DNA of 64,000 bases. Origin: Takifugu bimaculatus (taxonomy: Eukaryota; Chordata; Actinopteri; Tetraodontiformes; Tetraodontidae). Of the stretch, positions 11,101 through 41,900 are shown in pieces; position 1 is the stretch's first letter; every line of letters begins with the position of its first letter. A program made the translations under genes and the position numbers. The DNA is taken from positions 124,001 through 188,000 of the forward strand of contig CP034985.2 of NCBI GenBank assembly GCA_004026145.2, read 5' to 3'. The notes under the pieces are model-generated. The model was not told where the DNA came from, did no database searches, and worked only from the letters and a program-made list of their open reading frames with translations.

Positions 11101-14100
11101 AGAAGAAGTTTCAGAACTAGTGGAAGAAGTTTCAGAACCAGAGGAAGAAGTTTCAGAACCAGTGGAAGAAGTTTCAGAACCAGAGGAAGAAGTTTCAGAA
11201 CAAGAGGAAGAAGTTTCAGAACCAGAGGAAGACGTTTCAGAACCAGAGGAAGATGTTTCAGAACCAGTGCAAGAAGTTTTAGAACCAGTGGAAGAAGTTT
11301 CAGAACTAGTGGAAGATGTTTCAGTACCAGAGGAAGAAATTTCAGAACCAGTGGAAGAAGTTTCAGAACCAGTGGAAGAAATTTCAGAACCAGTGGAAGA
11401 AGTTTCAGAACCAGTGGAAGATGTTTCAGAACCAGAGGAAGATGTTTCAGAACCAGTGGAAGAAGTTTCAGAACCAGTGGAAGATGTTTCAGAACCAGAA
11501 GAAGAAGTTTCAGAACTAGTGGAAGATGTTTTAGAACCAGAGAAAGATGTTTCAGAACCAGTGGAAGATGTTTCAGAACCAAAGGAAGAAATTTCAGAAC
11601 CAGTGGAAGAAGTTTCAGAACCAGTGGAAGATGTTTCAGAACCAGTGGAAGATGTTTCAGAACCAGAGGAAGAAGTTTCAGAACCAGAGGATGACGTTTT
11701 AGAACCAGTGGAAGAAGTTTCAGAACCAGAGGAAGAAGTTTCAGAACTAGTGGAAGATGTTTTAGGACCAGCGGAAGAAGTTTCAGAACCAGTGGAAGAT
11801 GTTTCAGAACCAGTGGAAGATGTTTCAGAACTAGTTGAAGAGGTTTCAGAACCAAAGGAAGATGTTTTAGAACCAGAAGAAGTAATTCAAGTTTCAGAAC
11901 CAGAGGAAGATGTTTCAGAACCAGAGGAAGATGTTTCAGAACCAGAGGAAGATGTTTCAGAACTAGTTGAAGATGTTTCAGAACCAGTACAAGAAGTATT
12001 TGAAGTGTCAGAACCAGAGGACAATGTTTTAGAACTAGAGAAAGAAGTAATTGAGATTTCAGTACCAGGGGAAGATGTTTCAGACGTTTCAGAGGGAAAA
12101 GTAGCAGCTGATTCAGAACCAGTACAAGAAGTTTTTGAACCAGAAGATGAGGTTTCAAAACTAGGAGAAATGTTTACAGAACCAGGAGTGGATGTGTCAC
12201 AAACAGAAGACACAGTTTCAGGACCAGAAGATCCTTCAGACTCAGACGAAGCCAAAGTTTTGGAACTGGGGGTTGAGGTAACTGATGCTTTAGAACCAAA
12301 GAAAGTTCTAGAAGATCAAGAATTGCAACTTTGGAAGTAGATATGGGTGGTTCAGGTCCATCAAAAGATGAAATCTTGGATCACACAATAGAATTAGAAG
12401 TACAGGCAGAAGTTGGTAAGGGTGGAGAGAAAGTTAGAGATGAATCAGAAGAAACAACAGCCGAGGTTTCTGAACCTGAAGATGAGCAAGAAGCTACATC
12501 TCCAAAAGAAGGTTTGCTGGACACGCCGGAAGCAACCAAAGAGAAAGAGCAGAAATCAGAGGAAGAATTAATGGCCACTGTTCCAGTGGCAGAGGATCTT
12601 GGAGGGATTCAGGAAACCCAGCAGACATCAGAATCTGGAGCGGCAGCAGCAGACACAACCTTAGATCTGGACATTTCAGAGTCCACATCTGAAGATGAAG
12701 TGGGTAAAGAACAAAATCCAGAATTGGCGATTGAGGGATTAGAATCAAAACCTGAGAACACTCAGCCTCTGGCTGAGTCAATCAAAATTCGCAGGCCTGT
12801 GGACGGCAGGGATCGGCCCCACTTCAGAGAACAAACTGATGACCATGCTGAAGAAGACGAGCTGCTTCATCCACATTTCTCCAGACCACATCCAGAAGAA
12901 CATGTACCCATCATACCAACACACCTCCAACAACCTGAAGATCCTGCAGGCCAGAATCTTCAGGAATATCCCACCACAGAACGGGAAGTCATCAGCATAG
13001 AGTCACAGGTGGAGAAGGACATAAAAACAGGTGAGAAACAGGTGTGATGAGCAGAGTATGAAAAATTAAACATGAGTTGGAATGTTAGAACATCTAAATG
13101 TTGTGCTTTTCTTCAAAGGCGTGAGCGCTCAGGACTCATCAGAGGACTTCAACCTTCTAGAAGTCCTACCTGAAGAGACACAACAACCTGATGCTAACGA
13201 AGGCAGCATCACTGTGACAGTGCCACCAGATTCAGATGCCTTCCCTGTTCCTCCTGCAGGGTCTGGTCCTATGTCTGAGGTATCTACACCACATGGCATC
13301 GACTCTGGACTCTTTGAGTCTTTAGGGGAGCAAACACAGGAACCAACAGCAGTTCCTGCTGATGAAGACCAGGAGGAATCTGAGAACAGGAGATGAAAGT
13401 GACTCAAGTATCAGCATAGCAGACCTGCTGGTGGATCCGACTGACACGGCAGCCACATGGGAAAACCAGTTGCTGGAGCAGGGGAGTGGCTTCACCTCTG
13501 TGGAGGAGGAGCCTCTTGGCGTGACCGCCCCACCTCCACTAACATACCTGACTACTCCCACCATGACCAAAGCCAGCCACGGCAGAGAGCTGGTGGTGTT
13601 CTTCAGCCTCCGAGTCACCAACCTGCAGTTCTCTGAGGACCTTTTCAACAGGACATCTTCCGAGTACAGATCCCTGGAGAACACCTTCTTAGACCTGGTG
13701 AGTGTCAACACCTGAAGGGATCAGGGGATTATTGTTGATTCTGTCGCTGATGTGAGGAGCCCTGGTTGAAGGAGCCGTGGAAATGTTGAGTGTGAGAGAT
13801 TGTGAACGTTACATAATTTGTGTTGATGGCGGTCAAGCACGTCTCCATGACAACTGGTGTTCTGGTCTACCTTTCCTGCTGATGTCATCACAGCAGGATG
13901 ATGATGTATGGTGACGTCATCATCTTCACATGAGGTTCCGGTAATTCAACAGGAAAACCGGTTGGACTGGAATGTTCACAATCCTGTGTTCATCCTAATT
14001 TCTCTACTTCATCTCTCCGTTCTTCATCAATATTGTGGAACAGAGCAGATCCTCATGAGTAGTTTAAGACCTGCGTGGTTCCACATGGAACCTTTTGAAT

Positions 14101-15848
14101 GAGAAATCATGAACAGAACCTGGAGCTGTTCAGCTGCGTCATATTTGCTCTTCTGTCCATGTGCAGCAGGTCGCCATGGAAACGAATCCTCAAGCGCTTG
14201 AGAACATGTCGATTACACCTCATGTTTTCCTCCAGAGATGTTCTGAATGTGTCCCAGAAATGATCCGAACCCTGGAGCCGAGGAATTCCTCTCCTCCTGT
14301 TCAGCCCCTTCTGAACACGGTTGATTTAAATAACCATCAATGAATCGGACGTTATCACATCTGTCCACGTGGGGATTTTTGTCAAACAATTTTAGCTGAA
14401 AGATTTCTTAAAACGGCAGAGAAGTGTGGTGAGCTGAGGTTCCTGACTGAACGTTCCCTCCCTGCTGGTTGCAGCTGCTGCCATACCTGCAGGCCAACCT
14501 GACGGGATTCAAGAACCTGGAGATCCTGAACTTCAGGCAGGGCAGTGTGGTCGTCAACAGCAAGGTCAAATTTGCCAAGATGGTGCCGTACAACGTCACG
14601 GAGGCCGTCCGCTGCGTCCTGGAGGAGTTCTGCTCCACCGCCTCCAAGAACCTGCACATCCAGATCGACACGCGCTCCTTAGATATCGAACCAGGTGGGA
14701 ATAAACCCGCGTGTGTTTGTGTTTGTGCGTGTGTGTGGGGGGGGGAGGGGGGACACAAAGACTACATCCCATAATAAGCCCCGCTGTTGGATCAGAGATG
14801 TGTGTGTGTCATCTGCTGAGAGCTTTGTTCTGGAACGTTCTCACAGTCGGAGCAGAGGTTAGTGGTTACATCAGGATGTTCTGAGCGTGGTAGGAGAGCA
14901 GGAGCGCCGATGAAGACGAGGAGAGCTGCGACGAGCCGAAGAGCTGCTGTTGAAACCACTTCCTGTTTAAAGAGGACGCGCAGGACGCTGAGATCATCGC
15001 CCCGACGCGCCGCTGGAACCATAAAAAGCTGCACGCGCGTCGCCATTAGAGGAGCTTGAACCACTTTAACGCCAAGGTGACGGAACGACGTCACACACGT
15101 CCGCACGGGGTTGCCGGTGCGCCGCCGGACGCCGGCCTCGCCGTCCAAACGTGCTAATTTCCCTGGAGGCGTCCGGCGTTTAGTCTGGGAAGGCGTCCGC
15201 TGCCAGGAGCTAAATCGTACATTTCAATGCAGCCCAGCAGCTGAGGATCTCATTAAAATCAAACACTCCTCAGCAGCTCCTGGAGACAGCACAGGCGCAC
15301 ACACACACTCCCGGAATACTAATGTCCGCTCCTCCCCCCCCACAGCTGATCAGGCCGACGCCTGCAAGTTCCTGGCGTGCGACAGGTTTTCCCGTTGTGT
15401 GGTGAACGGGTGGACCAAGGAGGCCCGGTGTGTGTGCAGGCCCGGGTACGTGTCCGTGGACGGCCTGACCTGTCAGAGTCTGTGTGACCTGCAGCCCGAC
15501 TACTGCCGGGGGGGCGACTGTTACATCGTTCCTGAACACGGAGCCCGCTGCAGGTACGCCCAACACTCGCCCCAATCACCAAAACTACAACATCACAGCT
15601 CCTTTCACTGGTCAGTACGGCAGCTCTCAGAACCCACCTCCTGGACAAGGCCAGGCCAGAAGCGGTTCCTCTGTTCTTCACGTGCTCTTTGGGTTTGAGC
15701 AGTTTAGTTCAGTCATGTTCTGGTGTTGGTGCCGAACTCAAAATTACACCCGAGGGACTGAAAAACCGAATGGTTCTGGAGAACCAGAGGGGCTGGAGAG
15801 ACGTTCGGGTGTTTACTGTCCGTGTGGAAACACTGGGCCTGGATTCCA

Positions 15849-15879
<31 letters not shown>

Positions 15880-15923
15880 ATAATCCTGCATCCAGGCCTG
15901 CCTGGCGACAGAACAGAAGATGA
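2759..15923 (+). CDS. IMPG1: IMPG1-like interphotoreceptor matrix proteoglycan, whole gene
   Basis: Secreted glycoprotein of the matrix around photoreceptors; family members bind hyaluronan. Traced coding exons: 2759-2822, 3509-3709, 4142-4308, 5004-5041, 6187-6242, 6324-6427, 6546-6695, 7353-7411, 8605-8798, 8907-8962, 9113-13030, 13119-13697, 14475-14694, 15346-15553, and a doubtful 15896-15923. Phases agree across every junction except two internal frame breaks near 12.3 and 13.4 kb. Order of domains: signal peptide, cysteine-containing N-terminal module, SEA, giant acidic region, SEA, EGF. Total about 2,000 codons, against roughly 800 for human IMPG1, with nearly all the excess in the 9113-13030 exon. 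The neighbour MYO6 matches human synteny and favours IMPG1 over IMPG2; no transmembrane exon was found, also as in IMPG1. Exons 5004-5041 and 6187-6242 rest on splice and phase logic only. Symbol assigned by synteny and domain match. Confidence 0.85.
3754..3839. repeat. (TG)n microsatellite in IMPG1 intron 2
   Basis: More than 40 TG units, 45 nt after the exon 2 donor. Open frames of the type (CV)n across it are artefacts. Confidence 0.97.
5004..8962 (+). CDS. IMPG1: IMPG1 exons 4-10: linker and first SEA domain
   Basis: Small exons 5004-5041 and 6187-6242 bridge the phase between exon 3 and the Pro/Thr-rich exon 6324-6427 (PSETPPQDQTMAATTPFTIP, a likely O-glycosylated stretch). The SEA domain runs across 6546-6695 (EETVEFSIDLVDPGYRELL), 7353-7411 (KLSGFQSIHVLGI) and 8605-8798 (GGISVHYSITFEVNAL). 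The last also encodes VTKALQEEASLPIDLDTLHF, as in human IMPG1. Exon 8907-8962 continues in phase. The 5' border of exon 6546 could instead be 6501; both are in frame. Confidence 0.8.
9113..13030 (+). CDS. IMPG1: IMPG1 giant central exon, acidic repeat region
   Basis: The acceptor at 9111-9112 (tgtgtcttcag) is in phase with the previous exon. The exon encodes first a Ser/Thr/Glu-rich region (SSEPDSHNDLQVITEEPQ), then acidic degenerate repeats from about 9880, the tandem heptads (10117-11880), and after a frame break near 12.3 kb another acidic Ser/Thr-rich segment ending in VEKDIKTG at donor 13030. The first open stretch stops at TAG 12338-12340; the downstream frame, open from 12286, keeps the same composition and reaches the conserved donor. 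In mammals the corresponding region is a mucin-like spacer; here it is replaced or overgrown by a polyanionic Glu/Asp/Ser/Pro/Val repeat. It should be extended, strongly acidic and secreted with the rest of the protein. Confidence 0.8.
10117..11880 (+). repeat. IMPG1: In-frame 21-bp tandem repeat coding for E-[ED]-V-S-E-P-[VE] heptads
   Basis: About 84 tandem units of 21 bp, each coding seven residues of the type EEVSEPV, EDVSEPE, EEISEPV or EDVLEPV; more diverged units extend to about 9900 and 12130. Substitutions concentrate at fixed positions (V/E/K/L before the acidic pair, V/I, S/L). There is higher-order structure: a block of about 140 bp starting at 10433 recurs essentially unchanged at 11231, an offset of 798 bp or 38 units. 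Since 21 is a multiple of 3, copy-number changes keep the frame. The unit also lacks stops on the reverse strand, which gives a 680-codon antisense shadow frame. Confidence 0.95.
12278..12405 (+). other. IMPG1: Frame break 1 in IMPG1 (missing base or cryptic intron)
   Basis: The reading frame that carries the heptads ends at TAG 12338-12340, while the frame used by the rest of the exon opens only at 12286. The shift equals one missing base somewhere in 12286-12340. A purely splicing alternative exists: donor GAG|gtaact after 12277 and acceptor tacag before 12406 would remove 128 nt and restore phase, but that acceptor lacks a pyrimidine tract. A sequence error is the simpler reading, because an indel also occurs in MYO6. 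Confidence 0.7.
13119..14694 (+). CDS. IMPG1: IMPG1 exons 12-13: second SEA domain
   Basis: Exon 13119-13697 begins GVSAQDSSEDFNLLEVLPEE and ends in the conserved HGRELVVFFSLRVTNLQF and SSEYRSLENTFLDL. Exon 14475-14694 continues with LLPYLQANLTGFKNLEILNF and SVVVNSKVKFAKMVPYNVTE, the core of the second SEA domain, nearly identical to mammalian IMPG1. The first exon holds a second frame break, equal to one extra base near 13370-13395. Its alternative repair is a 70-nt intron (donor GAG|gtatct after 13279, acceptor caacag before 13350). Confidence 0.88.
15346..15553 (+). CDS. IMPG1: IMPG1 EGF exon with half of a second EGF module
   Basis: Starts in phase after cccacag and encodes DQADACKFLACDRFSRCVV, CVCRPGYVSVDGLTC and SLCDLQPDYCRGGDCYIV. 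The first set of cysteines forms a complete EGF-like domain; the second half provides only four further cysteines and stops at donor GCAG|gtacgc. The spacing of the second part recalls the start of the second EGF domain of IMPG2, which in that paralogue is followed by a transmembrane segment. No exon completing it was found downstream, which fits the soluble IMPG1 type. Confidence 0.88.
15896..15923 (+). CDS. IMPG1: Tentative IMPG1 terminal coding exon
   Basis: After acceptor tccag at 15891-15895 the joined frame gives R-P-A-W-R-Q-N-R-R then TGA. Neither length nor sequence matches the known C-terminus, so this is only one candidate. The alternatives are read-through of the EGF exon to a stop at 15696-15698, or an exon that I did not recognise between 15.9 and 18 kb. 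Confidence 0.25.
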
Positions 15924-18889
15924 TGCTGAACAGAACCCAGCAGGTTAATGCCGCGCAGGTAATCTGACTTGGCTGATTGACAGCTCACAAACAGGAAGCG
16001 TGGTCGTGGTCGTGGTCGTGGTGCTGCTGCGAGATAAACGTTTGCTAATCAGCAGATTCCCTCAGTGAACCTCTGAGGCGCTGCTGCAGCCTGTTCCCCA
16101 TCTGCTCCCAGTGCTCCCGCTCAGGGTTTCTCCGTCTTATTTGTCTCGGTTTGTTGTGGTTGGGCTGTTGCCATGGCTACCGCTTTAAAATTAATCGTCG
16201 AGTGGCGGCAACAGACTGTGTGTTTGTGATGAGATCATCAGATATTGGGTGATCGTGCACGTTCCTCATCAGCTCCTGCTGAGAGGAACCATGAAGGTGA
16301 CGCACTGAACGTGTTTGAGGGACACGTGTAGCTCAAAGATCCGAAGGGCTGAAGGTCCTCCTGAACATCTCACACCTCCCTCCCACCTCTCCTCACAGGT
16401 CCAGGGACGGCGTCCCTCTCCCAGGTCTTGTCAGTTAGGACAACTTCAGGGACTGGGCAACACTGGAGGATCCTGGGAAAGGTAAGAGGGGCACGGCGCC
16501 AGCGCGTGAATCAGAACATCTGCTGGCCTCCGTCATCCTCTGATGGTCTCCTCCTCCTCAGGCTCCATCATCTGGACTCAGCAGCAGGAACTAAATTGAG
16601 GAGTGAAGCTGAGCCCAAAAGGAGACTGATGGACCTTCCCTCGGACGATCTCCTTCAGGGGGAAACGGACATTTTAGGCTTCTTTTAATCTCTGGATGTT
16701 CCACCCAGAACTGCTTTGTATCCCTCCGCTGTAGCAAATAGTGCTCTACTGGAAAAATGTGGATCTGCTCCCAGGAGAATCAGGAAAGTTGGCTAAAAAT
16801 CTGAAGCTGGAGTCGAACCTTCCAGAACAGAAATCTTGACTTTCCCGAAATCAAAAAGTTCAGGCTTGAACCTACGGCGTCGGCAAACAGAACTCGTGGT
16901 TCCATCACGAGAACACGAGCTCCGCAAAGATCTGTGTGATGGTAGCAGGGAACGTTGCGTCTGTCCTCAGGTTAGATTAGCTCGAACTACAGGATTACCA
17001 CGAGAGGAACTACTGGACCGACCTTCAGAGCTCAGGTCGTGCACACGCCGTGCACGCGTCCAGGTTACTGTCACTTCCTGTCTGTAATTCTTTGGAAACA
17101 CTCTCCAGCTAAACCCTTGTCACCACCATCTTTTATTTTGACTGTAACTTCCTGTGAATATTCCAAAGTCTGCCCACAGAAGCAGGTCCAGTTTGATCCA
17201 GAGCTCCTCTGAGGAACCAGGTCTGGATCAAACTTCAAGGCCTTCAGGCATCATCTTTGTAATGTGAACTTTCCTTTCAAATGTTCAGATAAACTAGATA
17301 AAAAGATGCTGCTGAAGTCCAGACCTTCATTTCAGCTCTACTGGAGCCTGGAAGCAAGAGTGGACGCCAGAGAACCGTGGAATCATTTTATTGGTCTGTT
17401 AGATCGGTGTTAGAAAATCATCAGGAAGGCAGTGAATGATTGTAACAGAGACAGATGGATCACAGCAGAGGTTGGACCAATGGTCGGGGGGGGAGGGGGG
17501 CAACACGCCAAGATCACAGCCGCTGCCGACCGCCTGCGTCTCTCACACATCGTCTGAAGAATCAGGACAGAATCGTCCGGCTTCAGTTTGTGGTCCCAGA
17601 TTCAATAGCATGATTCGTTAGGCGACGGTTCTACAAAACTCAGGTTTGACCCGACTGGAAAAACGTCCGCTCGGCATAAAAAAGGAACGGTAGCGTAGCA
17701 ATTACTCCCAATGGACTGGGGGCTGTAAAGGTGTTAGCTTAGCATTTGAGTCCCCACTAAACTGGAAATAGAACTTTCGCTTGTTGGTGGGTTTTTTCTG
17801 AAGATCCCACATCAGATTTAGGACGCACACATTCCGACACGCCTAACCTTCATGTAAGTGAGTGTGAAATGAGGTTTATGTGCCAGTTTCTGTTTCTAAT
17901 GCGTGTTAATGTAATGTGTCAATGTAAAAAAACACACTTGGCAGCAGGTGAACGGAGATCAGGGCAGCAGATTGTCTTTTCCTCTGCACGTGTATTATTG
18001 CTCCTCCTGACGCACCCAAGCCGCTGGAGTACAAAACATTCTTTCAAAAATAAATTTCCAGTCGGAATTCCCCCGTCGGCTGTGCTCGTCCTGCGGAAGC
18101 GGGACAGTAAAGTTCAGGGTCCAGTTCACAGTTAAGAGCCAGAGACTCGGCAAAATCTGAGCCAGTGCCGGACTGAAGTACACGAAAGCGTGGTCCCAGG
18201 AGTCGCTGCTTCGGCAAACACGCGCGAAGATCAGAGGTGGTTTTTCTCTTGCATAAATCTGTTTAAACGTATTAAATTAAAGAAACACAATGTGCTGAGA
18301 GCAAAGTTTGGTCGAATTTCATGGCAGGAAAATGGAATTATTACACGGAGCAAATTAAGTTAAATTCCATGGGAAAGACGGGTGGAAAAGGCAACGCAGA
18401 CGGTTTCAGCCTTAACGAGCGGGAAGCAAGCGGGAAGATGCTGTAAACAGGAGTCAAGTCAGGGTTTCCCAGCGAGCGAGTGAGCTGCTGCCACGGAGAC
18501 GCCGTCGGCGGCGTCCAGACGCGGGAACGAAGGAGGAGAACGGTTGTTGTGGAGGCTGCAGCTTCCAACCCAAGGATGGTGCTCAAACCCTGTGAGGAGA
18601 ATTAAGGCCTCGACGTTTAGATCATTAGTCAACAAGATTCCGGAGAAGAAGAAGAAGAAGAAGAAGCAGATTTCATCATTTTGGAGGATTACTCTGCATA
18701 GGGTTTACTGAGTCCTTCCTCTCGCTCGCCGCCGCGGAGGAACCGACAGCCTGGCGAAAAACAAAAAGAGGCCAGAAGAAAGACAAAAGGACAGTTGGGA
18801 AAACTCGCCGACCGCCAGTTCAGGAGTGGAGTCCGGCACGCCGGCGCCATCTGTGTCGGCTCGCTGCTGCGTTGGTCCCTTTGCCGCCG
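15924..18889. other. Convergent intergenic/3' UTR region between IMPG1 and MYO6
   Basis: This holds the 3' ends of two tail-to-tail genes. I see no further exon with confidence. Candidate polyadenylation signals are AATAAA on the + strand at 18049-18054 and, for MYO6 on the - strand, TTTATT at 17387-17392 (AATAAA in sense). A GTC-GTG tandem (gtggtcgtggtcg) lies near 16000 and an (AAG)n run at 18643-18667. Confidence 0.4.
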
Positions 18890-38799
<19,910 letters not shown>

Positions 38800-38999
38800 C
38801 GCTCCACTCTGACGGCCCTGAAACACACCGTCCGTCATCAGAGATGAACAACTGGACCAGCGCCGCCGCCGTTACAGCGGTTCTGCGATCCTGCCACAAA
38901 GGCTCTATATTCCTCAAGCTGCACCCAAATATTAATGTGTAATAAACAAAACACCGGGAAGATGGCGTCCGTCCAGAAGATGAAGATTCAGAAAAACAT

Positions 39000-41900
39000 G
39001 CAAACGTAGCGGCAGATATTTGCATTTCTGCAGCAGTCGGAGGGAACATTAGGGAACACCTCCTGGGGGCGGGACTTCCTGCTACCTCCACGGTGACGGA
39101 CAGGGAGACAACGAGGGAGACACGGGTGGCAGAGGGGCGGCGATTGCCTTCAGCTGCAGCTCTCAGCCGTGGTTCTGCTCCAACGGTGACGTTGACGAGG
39201 CATCAAACATCAATCTGCTGCCACGGAAACCGGCTTAATCCCAGTGAGAACGGGGCAACGCCACCCAGCAGCAACCCGACTGCCAATAAGATGTGAGGCG
39301 CTGAGCCAAGCAGGGAATCAGCAGCTTCCCCTCTTCACGCGCCAGCTTCCTGCCAGACCTCAAACCCAATAACCACGGCAACGGCGCGGCCGCTCGCTCA
39401 TCATGACATCATCAGCCCCGGTCCGGTCTAAGTGGAGAGGCTGACGATGACAGCAGCATCAAGCTACAGTCCTGGGACGTTGGAGCTCTAATTTCCATCA
39501 TCTGGCTTGTAGGTTGCCATGGCAGCAGGGTATTCTTTTCTAACCCCTCCTCTTCTGTCTTTACATGAACGGCGTGTTAATCGGGTCTGGTCGGACCCGG
39601 CGCCAAAGCTTTTCCATCACTTCACATCTTCCCACCGGTTCAGGTCAAGCCGCCCGTTTTAAAACGGCCTCGCTACTTTCCCCCCTCACCGCGTGTAAAA
39701 AGTTCCCCCGTCTGCTCTGACATCCTGCCCGGGCTGATCCGCCTGCCCGGGCTGATCCGCCGGGCCCGACACAGAACCCAGCGGCTGATCCTCAACAGGG
39801 CCGCTCATTAAAATGTTCTCAGCCTCAAACAGAAGCATCCATCTGCAGCCGAGCGCTAAAACCGGCCGACGCCCGTCAGCCTCCTCGGGGACGCGGGCGC
39901 ATTAAGGAAGGATTAGCAAGGCCGAGCTGAGGAGCGGTACCGGTCCGTTAGCCCCACCAGACCCCCCAAACACCAACACCTGCTGCCTACAGCTGATTCA
40001 GGACAGCGGTTGCTAATCCAACCTTATGATCAGGAACAGTGCAGGAACCAGAAGGTCCATCATCCAGGCTAGCTTAGCATTGTGCTACCGTCCTGGCTCC
40101 CGGTCAGCGTGGCCCCACAGACGGGGCCTCTCACAGCCACGACCGTCCTACAGAGGTTTGAGATGAATCTGAGATGAGGCGGGACCGCCGTGGGCCCACC
40201 GGGACGCACAAACGGCCGATTGTTGGACGTGCGTGGTCGCCGACTGAGAGCCGACTGTCGGCCTCCTTCGGCGCAGTCACATGACCCCGCCTGGGGGCAG
40301 ACGGTCGATGAGCAGCACGTTCCGATGGGAATATTAAGAAAATATCGCCCTCCTTCAAAGTAAAAGCTTTATCTCCATTTACTTGAAAGGGGGCGGTACA
40401 ATTTCATAAAGCAGGTGATGTCACATGGTTGGAAAATGTGCGTTTTCATCTGCAGTCGCCTGGCGGTGACGTTAAAAGCACTAAAATCCACCCACAGGCA
40501 GGAAAGTGCACGTTCAAACACTCATGATAGGGTTAAGAGCTCTGCTGCTGCAGGAAGTGACGAGTCATGCACTGCAGCGCAGGTGTTTCAGGTCTCAACA
40601 GCGTCTGAAGCTGCAGCCGCACCCGTCACACAACCCAGCCAGGGCAGGGTGTGTTTGAGGACCACACACGCACACACACACTCACACACACACACGCAGA
40701 GGCTCATATGACCCTGATGATTTCAGCAAAAAGGCAGGATCCTCCTGAAGTGCTGATCTTCACAAACGCCACCATTCAGATTAAAGATTGACAGGAGTCA
40801 TCCTCCTGGAGCCGAAGTCTAACTTCTATAAAATGTGTCAGAGCTGCTAAAGGTGCACATGTCAACCCTCCGCTGAGGTCTCAAACCGCCGTGCGAGCAC
40901 TTCCTGTGGTCTGGAGGCGTTCAGACCCCCGAGGGTCTTCAGCTCCACCACTGTGGGCATCAGATTTCTACTCCTACAAAAACGTCCCAACAGCAGAAAC
41001 GTAAAATCCAGGAGGCAGGAGCCCTGAAAGCGTCAGATAATAAACCAACTGAGGCCTGTCCTCGTCCTGCTTGGCCCTAATTTGGACCTAATTTGGCCCT
41101 ACTAGATGAAGAAAACTGGGTTTTGCGAGGGTGAACTCTACGATGGTTCTGAAACTGAGAGCAGGTCCGTCCAGGAGTCTGTGTCCCTTCACAGGACAGG
41201 AGGAAACGTCCTCTCTGGCGTGGACTCCACTCCAGAGAGCAGACAGAGCACTCCTCCTGAGGCATCATGGGAAAACTCCACATGCTTTCATGTGCAGCAG
41301 AAGTCTGAAGAGTGCAACAGTTGCGTAACCGTTGTGACCTGAGCCAGACACGCGTTACAGCAACGCTAGCTGATGCTAGCTGATGCTAGCAGACGCTAAC
41401 CACCCAGCCCACTAAAGCTGTAGGCGTCCAACTGGAAGAGAAGCTTCAGGATAAACTGGTATGACTGGGAGGAATTCCGTTTGTTTTGTGTTCACCACCA
41501 CTGACCAAACAGGAATTTGAAGGAATCATTTCTGCGATGGACAGTTTTTTCTTCACCGAGGAGGAATTCCGCCAACAGCTCCGAGCTTTCCTGAGTCATT
41601 CCAATATTTGAAGTGCGAAAGAGCCGGATTAACGAGGGTCAAAGTCCTCTCGGAGTAAAGCCGCGGCTCAAGCTAACGAGCACCCCTCCACACACACGCA
41701 CACACGCACGCACACACACACACACACACACGCCAAATGATCTTCTGTTTGGAATGAAAGACGAACTGTGAGCTTTACAGGTTCACTCGACCACGTGAGC
41801 ACGATGGCGGCCGGCGTTCTGTACCAAGAGGCTCCAAAGGTCAGCGGCGCACCATCATGACCAGATCGGTGGATAAAAGACGGCGCCCTCTGTTACCACG

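Noticed and set aside
10117..11880. CRISPR-like regular repeat array
   Set aside because: The 21-bp units are directly adjacent without spacers and code in frame in a eukaryotic exon.
10116..12158. 680-codon antisense open frame of Leu-rich heptads, and a +1 frame of FQNQWKK-type units
   Set aside because: Both are consequences of a 21-bp repeat without stop codons in those frames; there is no start context, splice partner or family match.
16395..16480. Possible IMPG exon completing EGF-2 (T-G-Q-H-W-R-I-L-G-K)
   Set aside because: No cysteines, and phase 2 entry gives a stop after thirteen codons.
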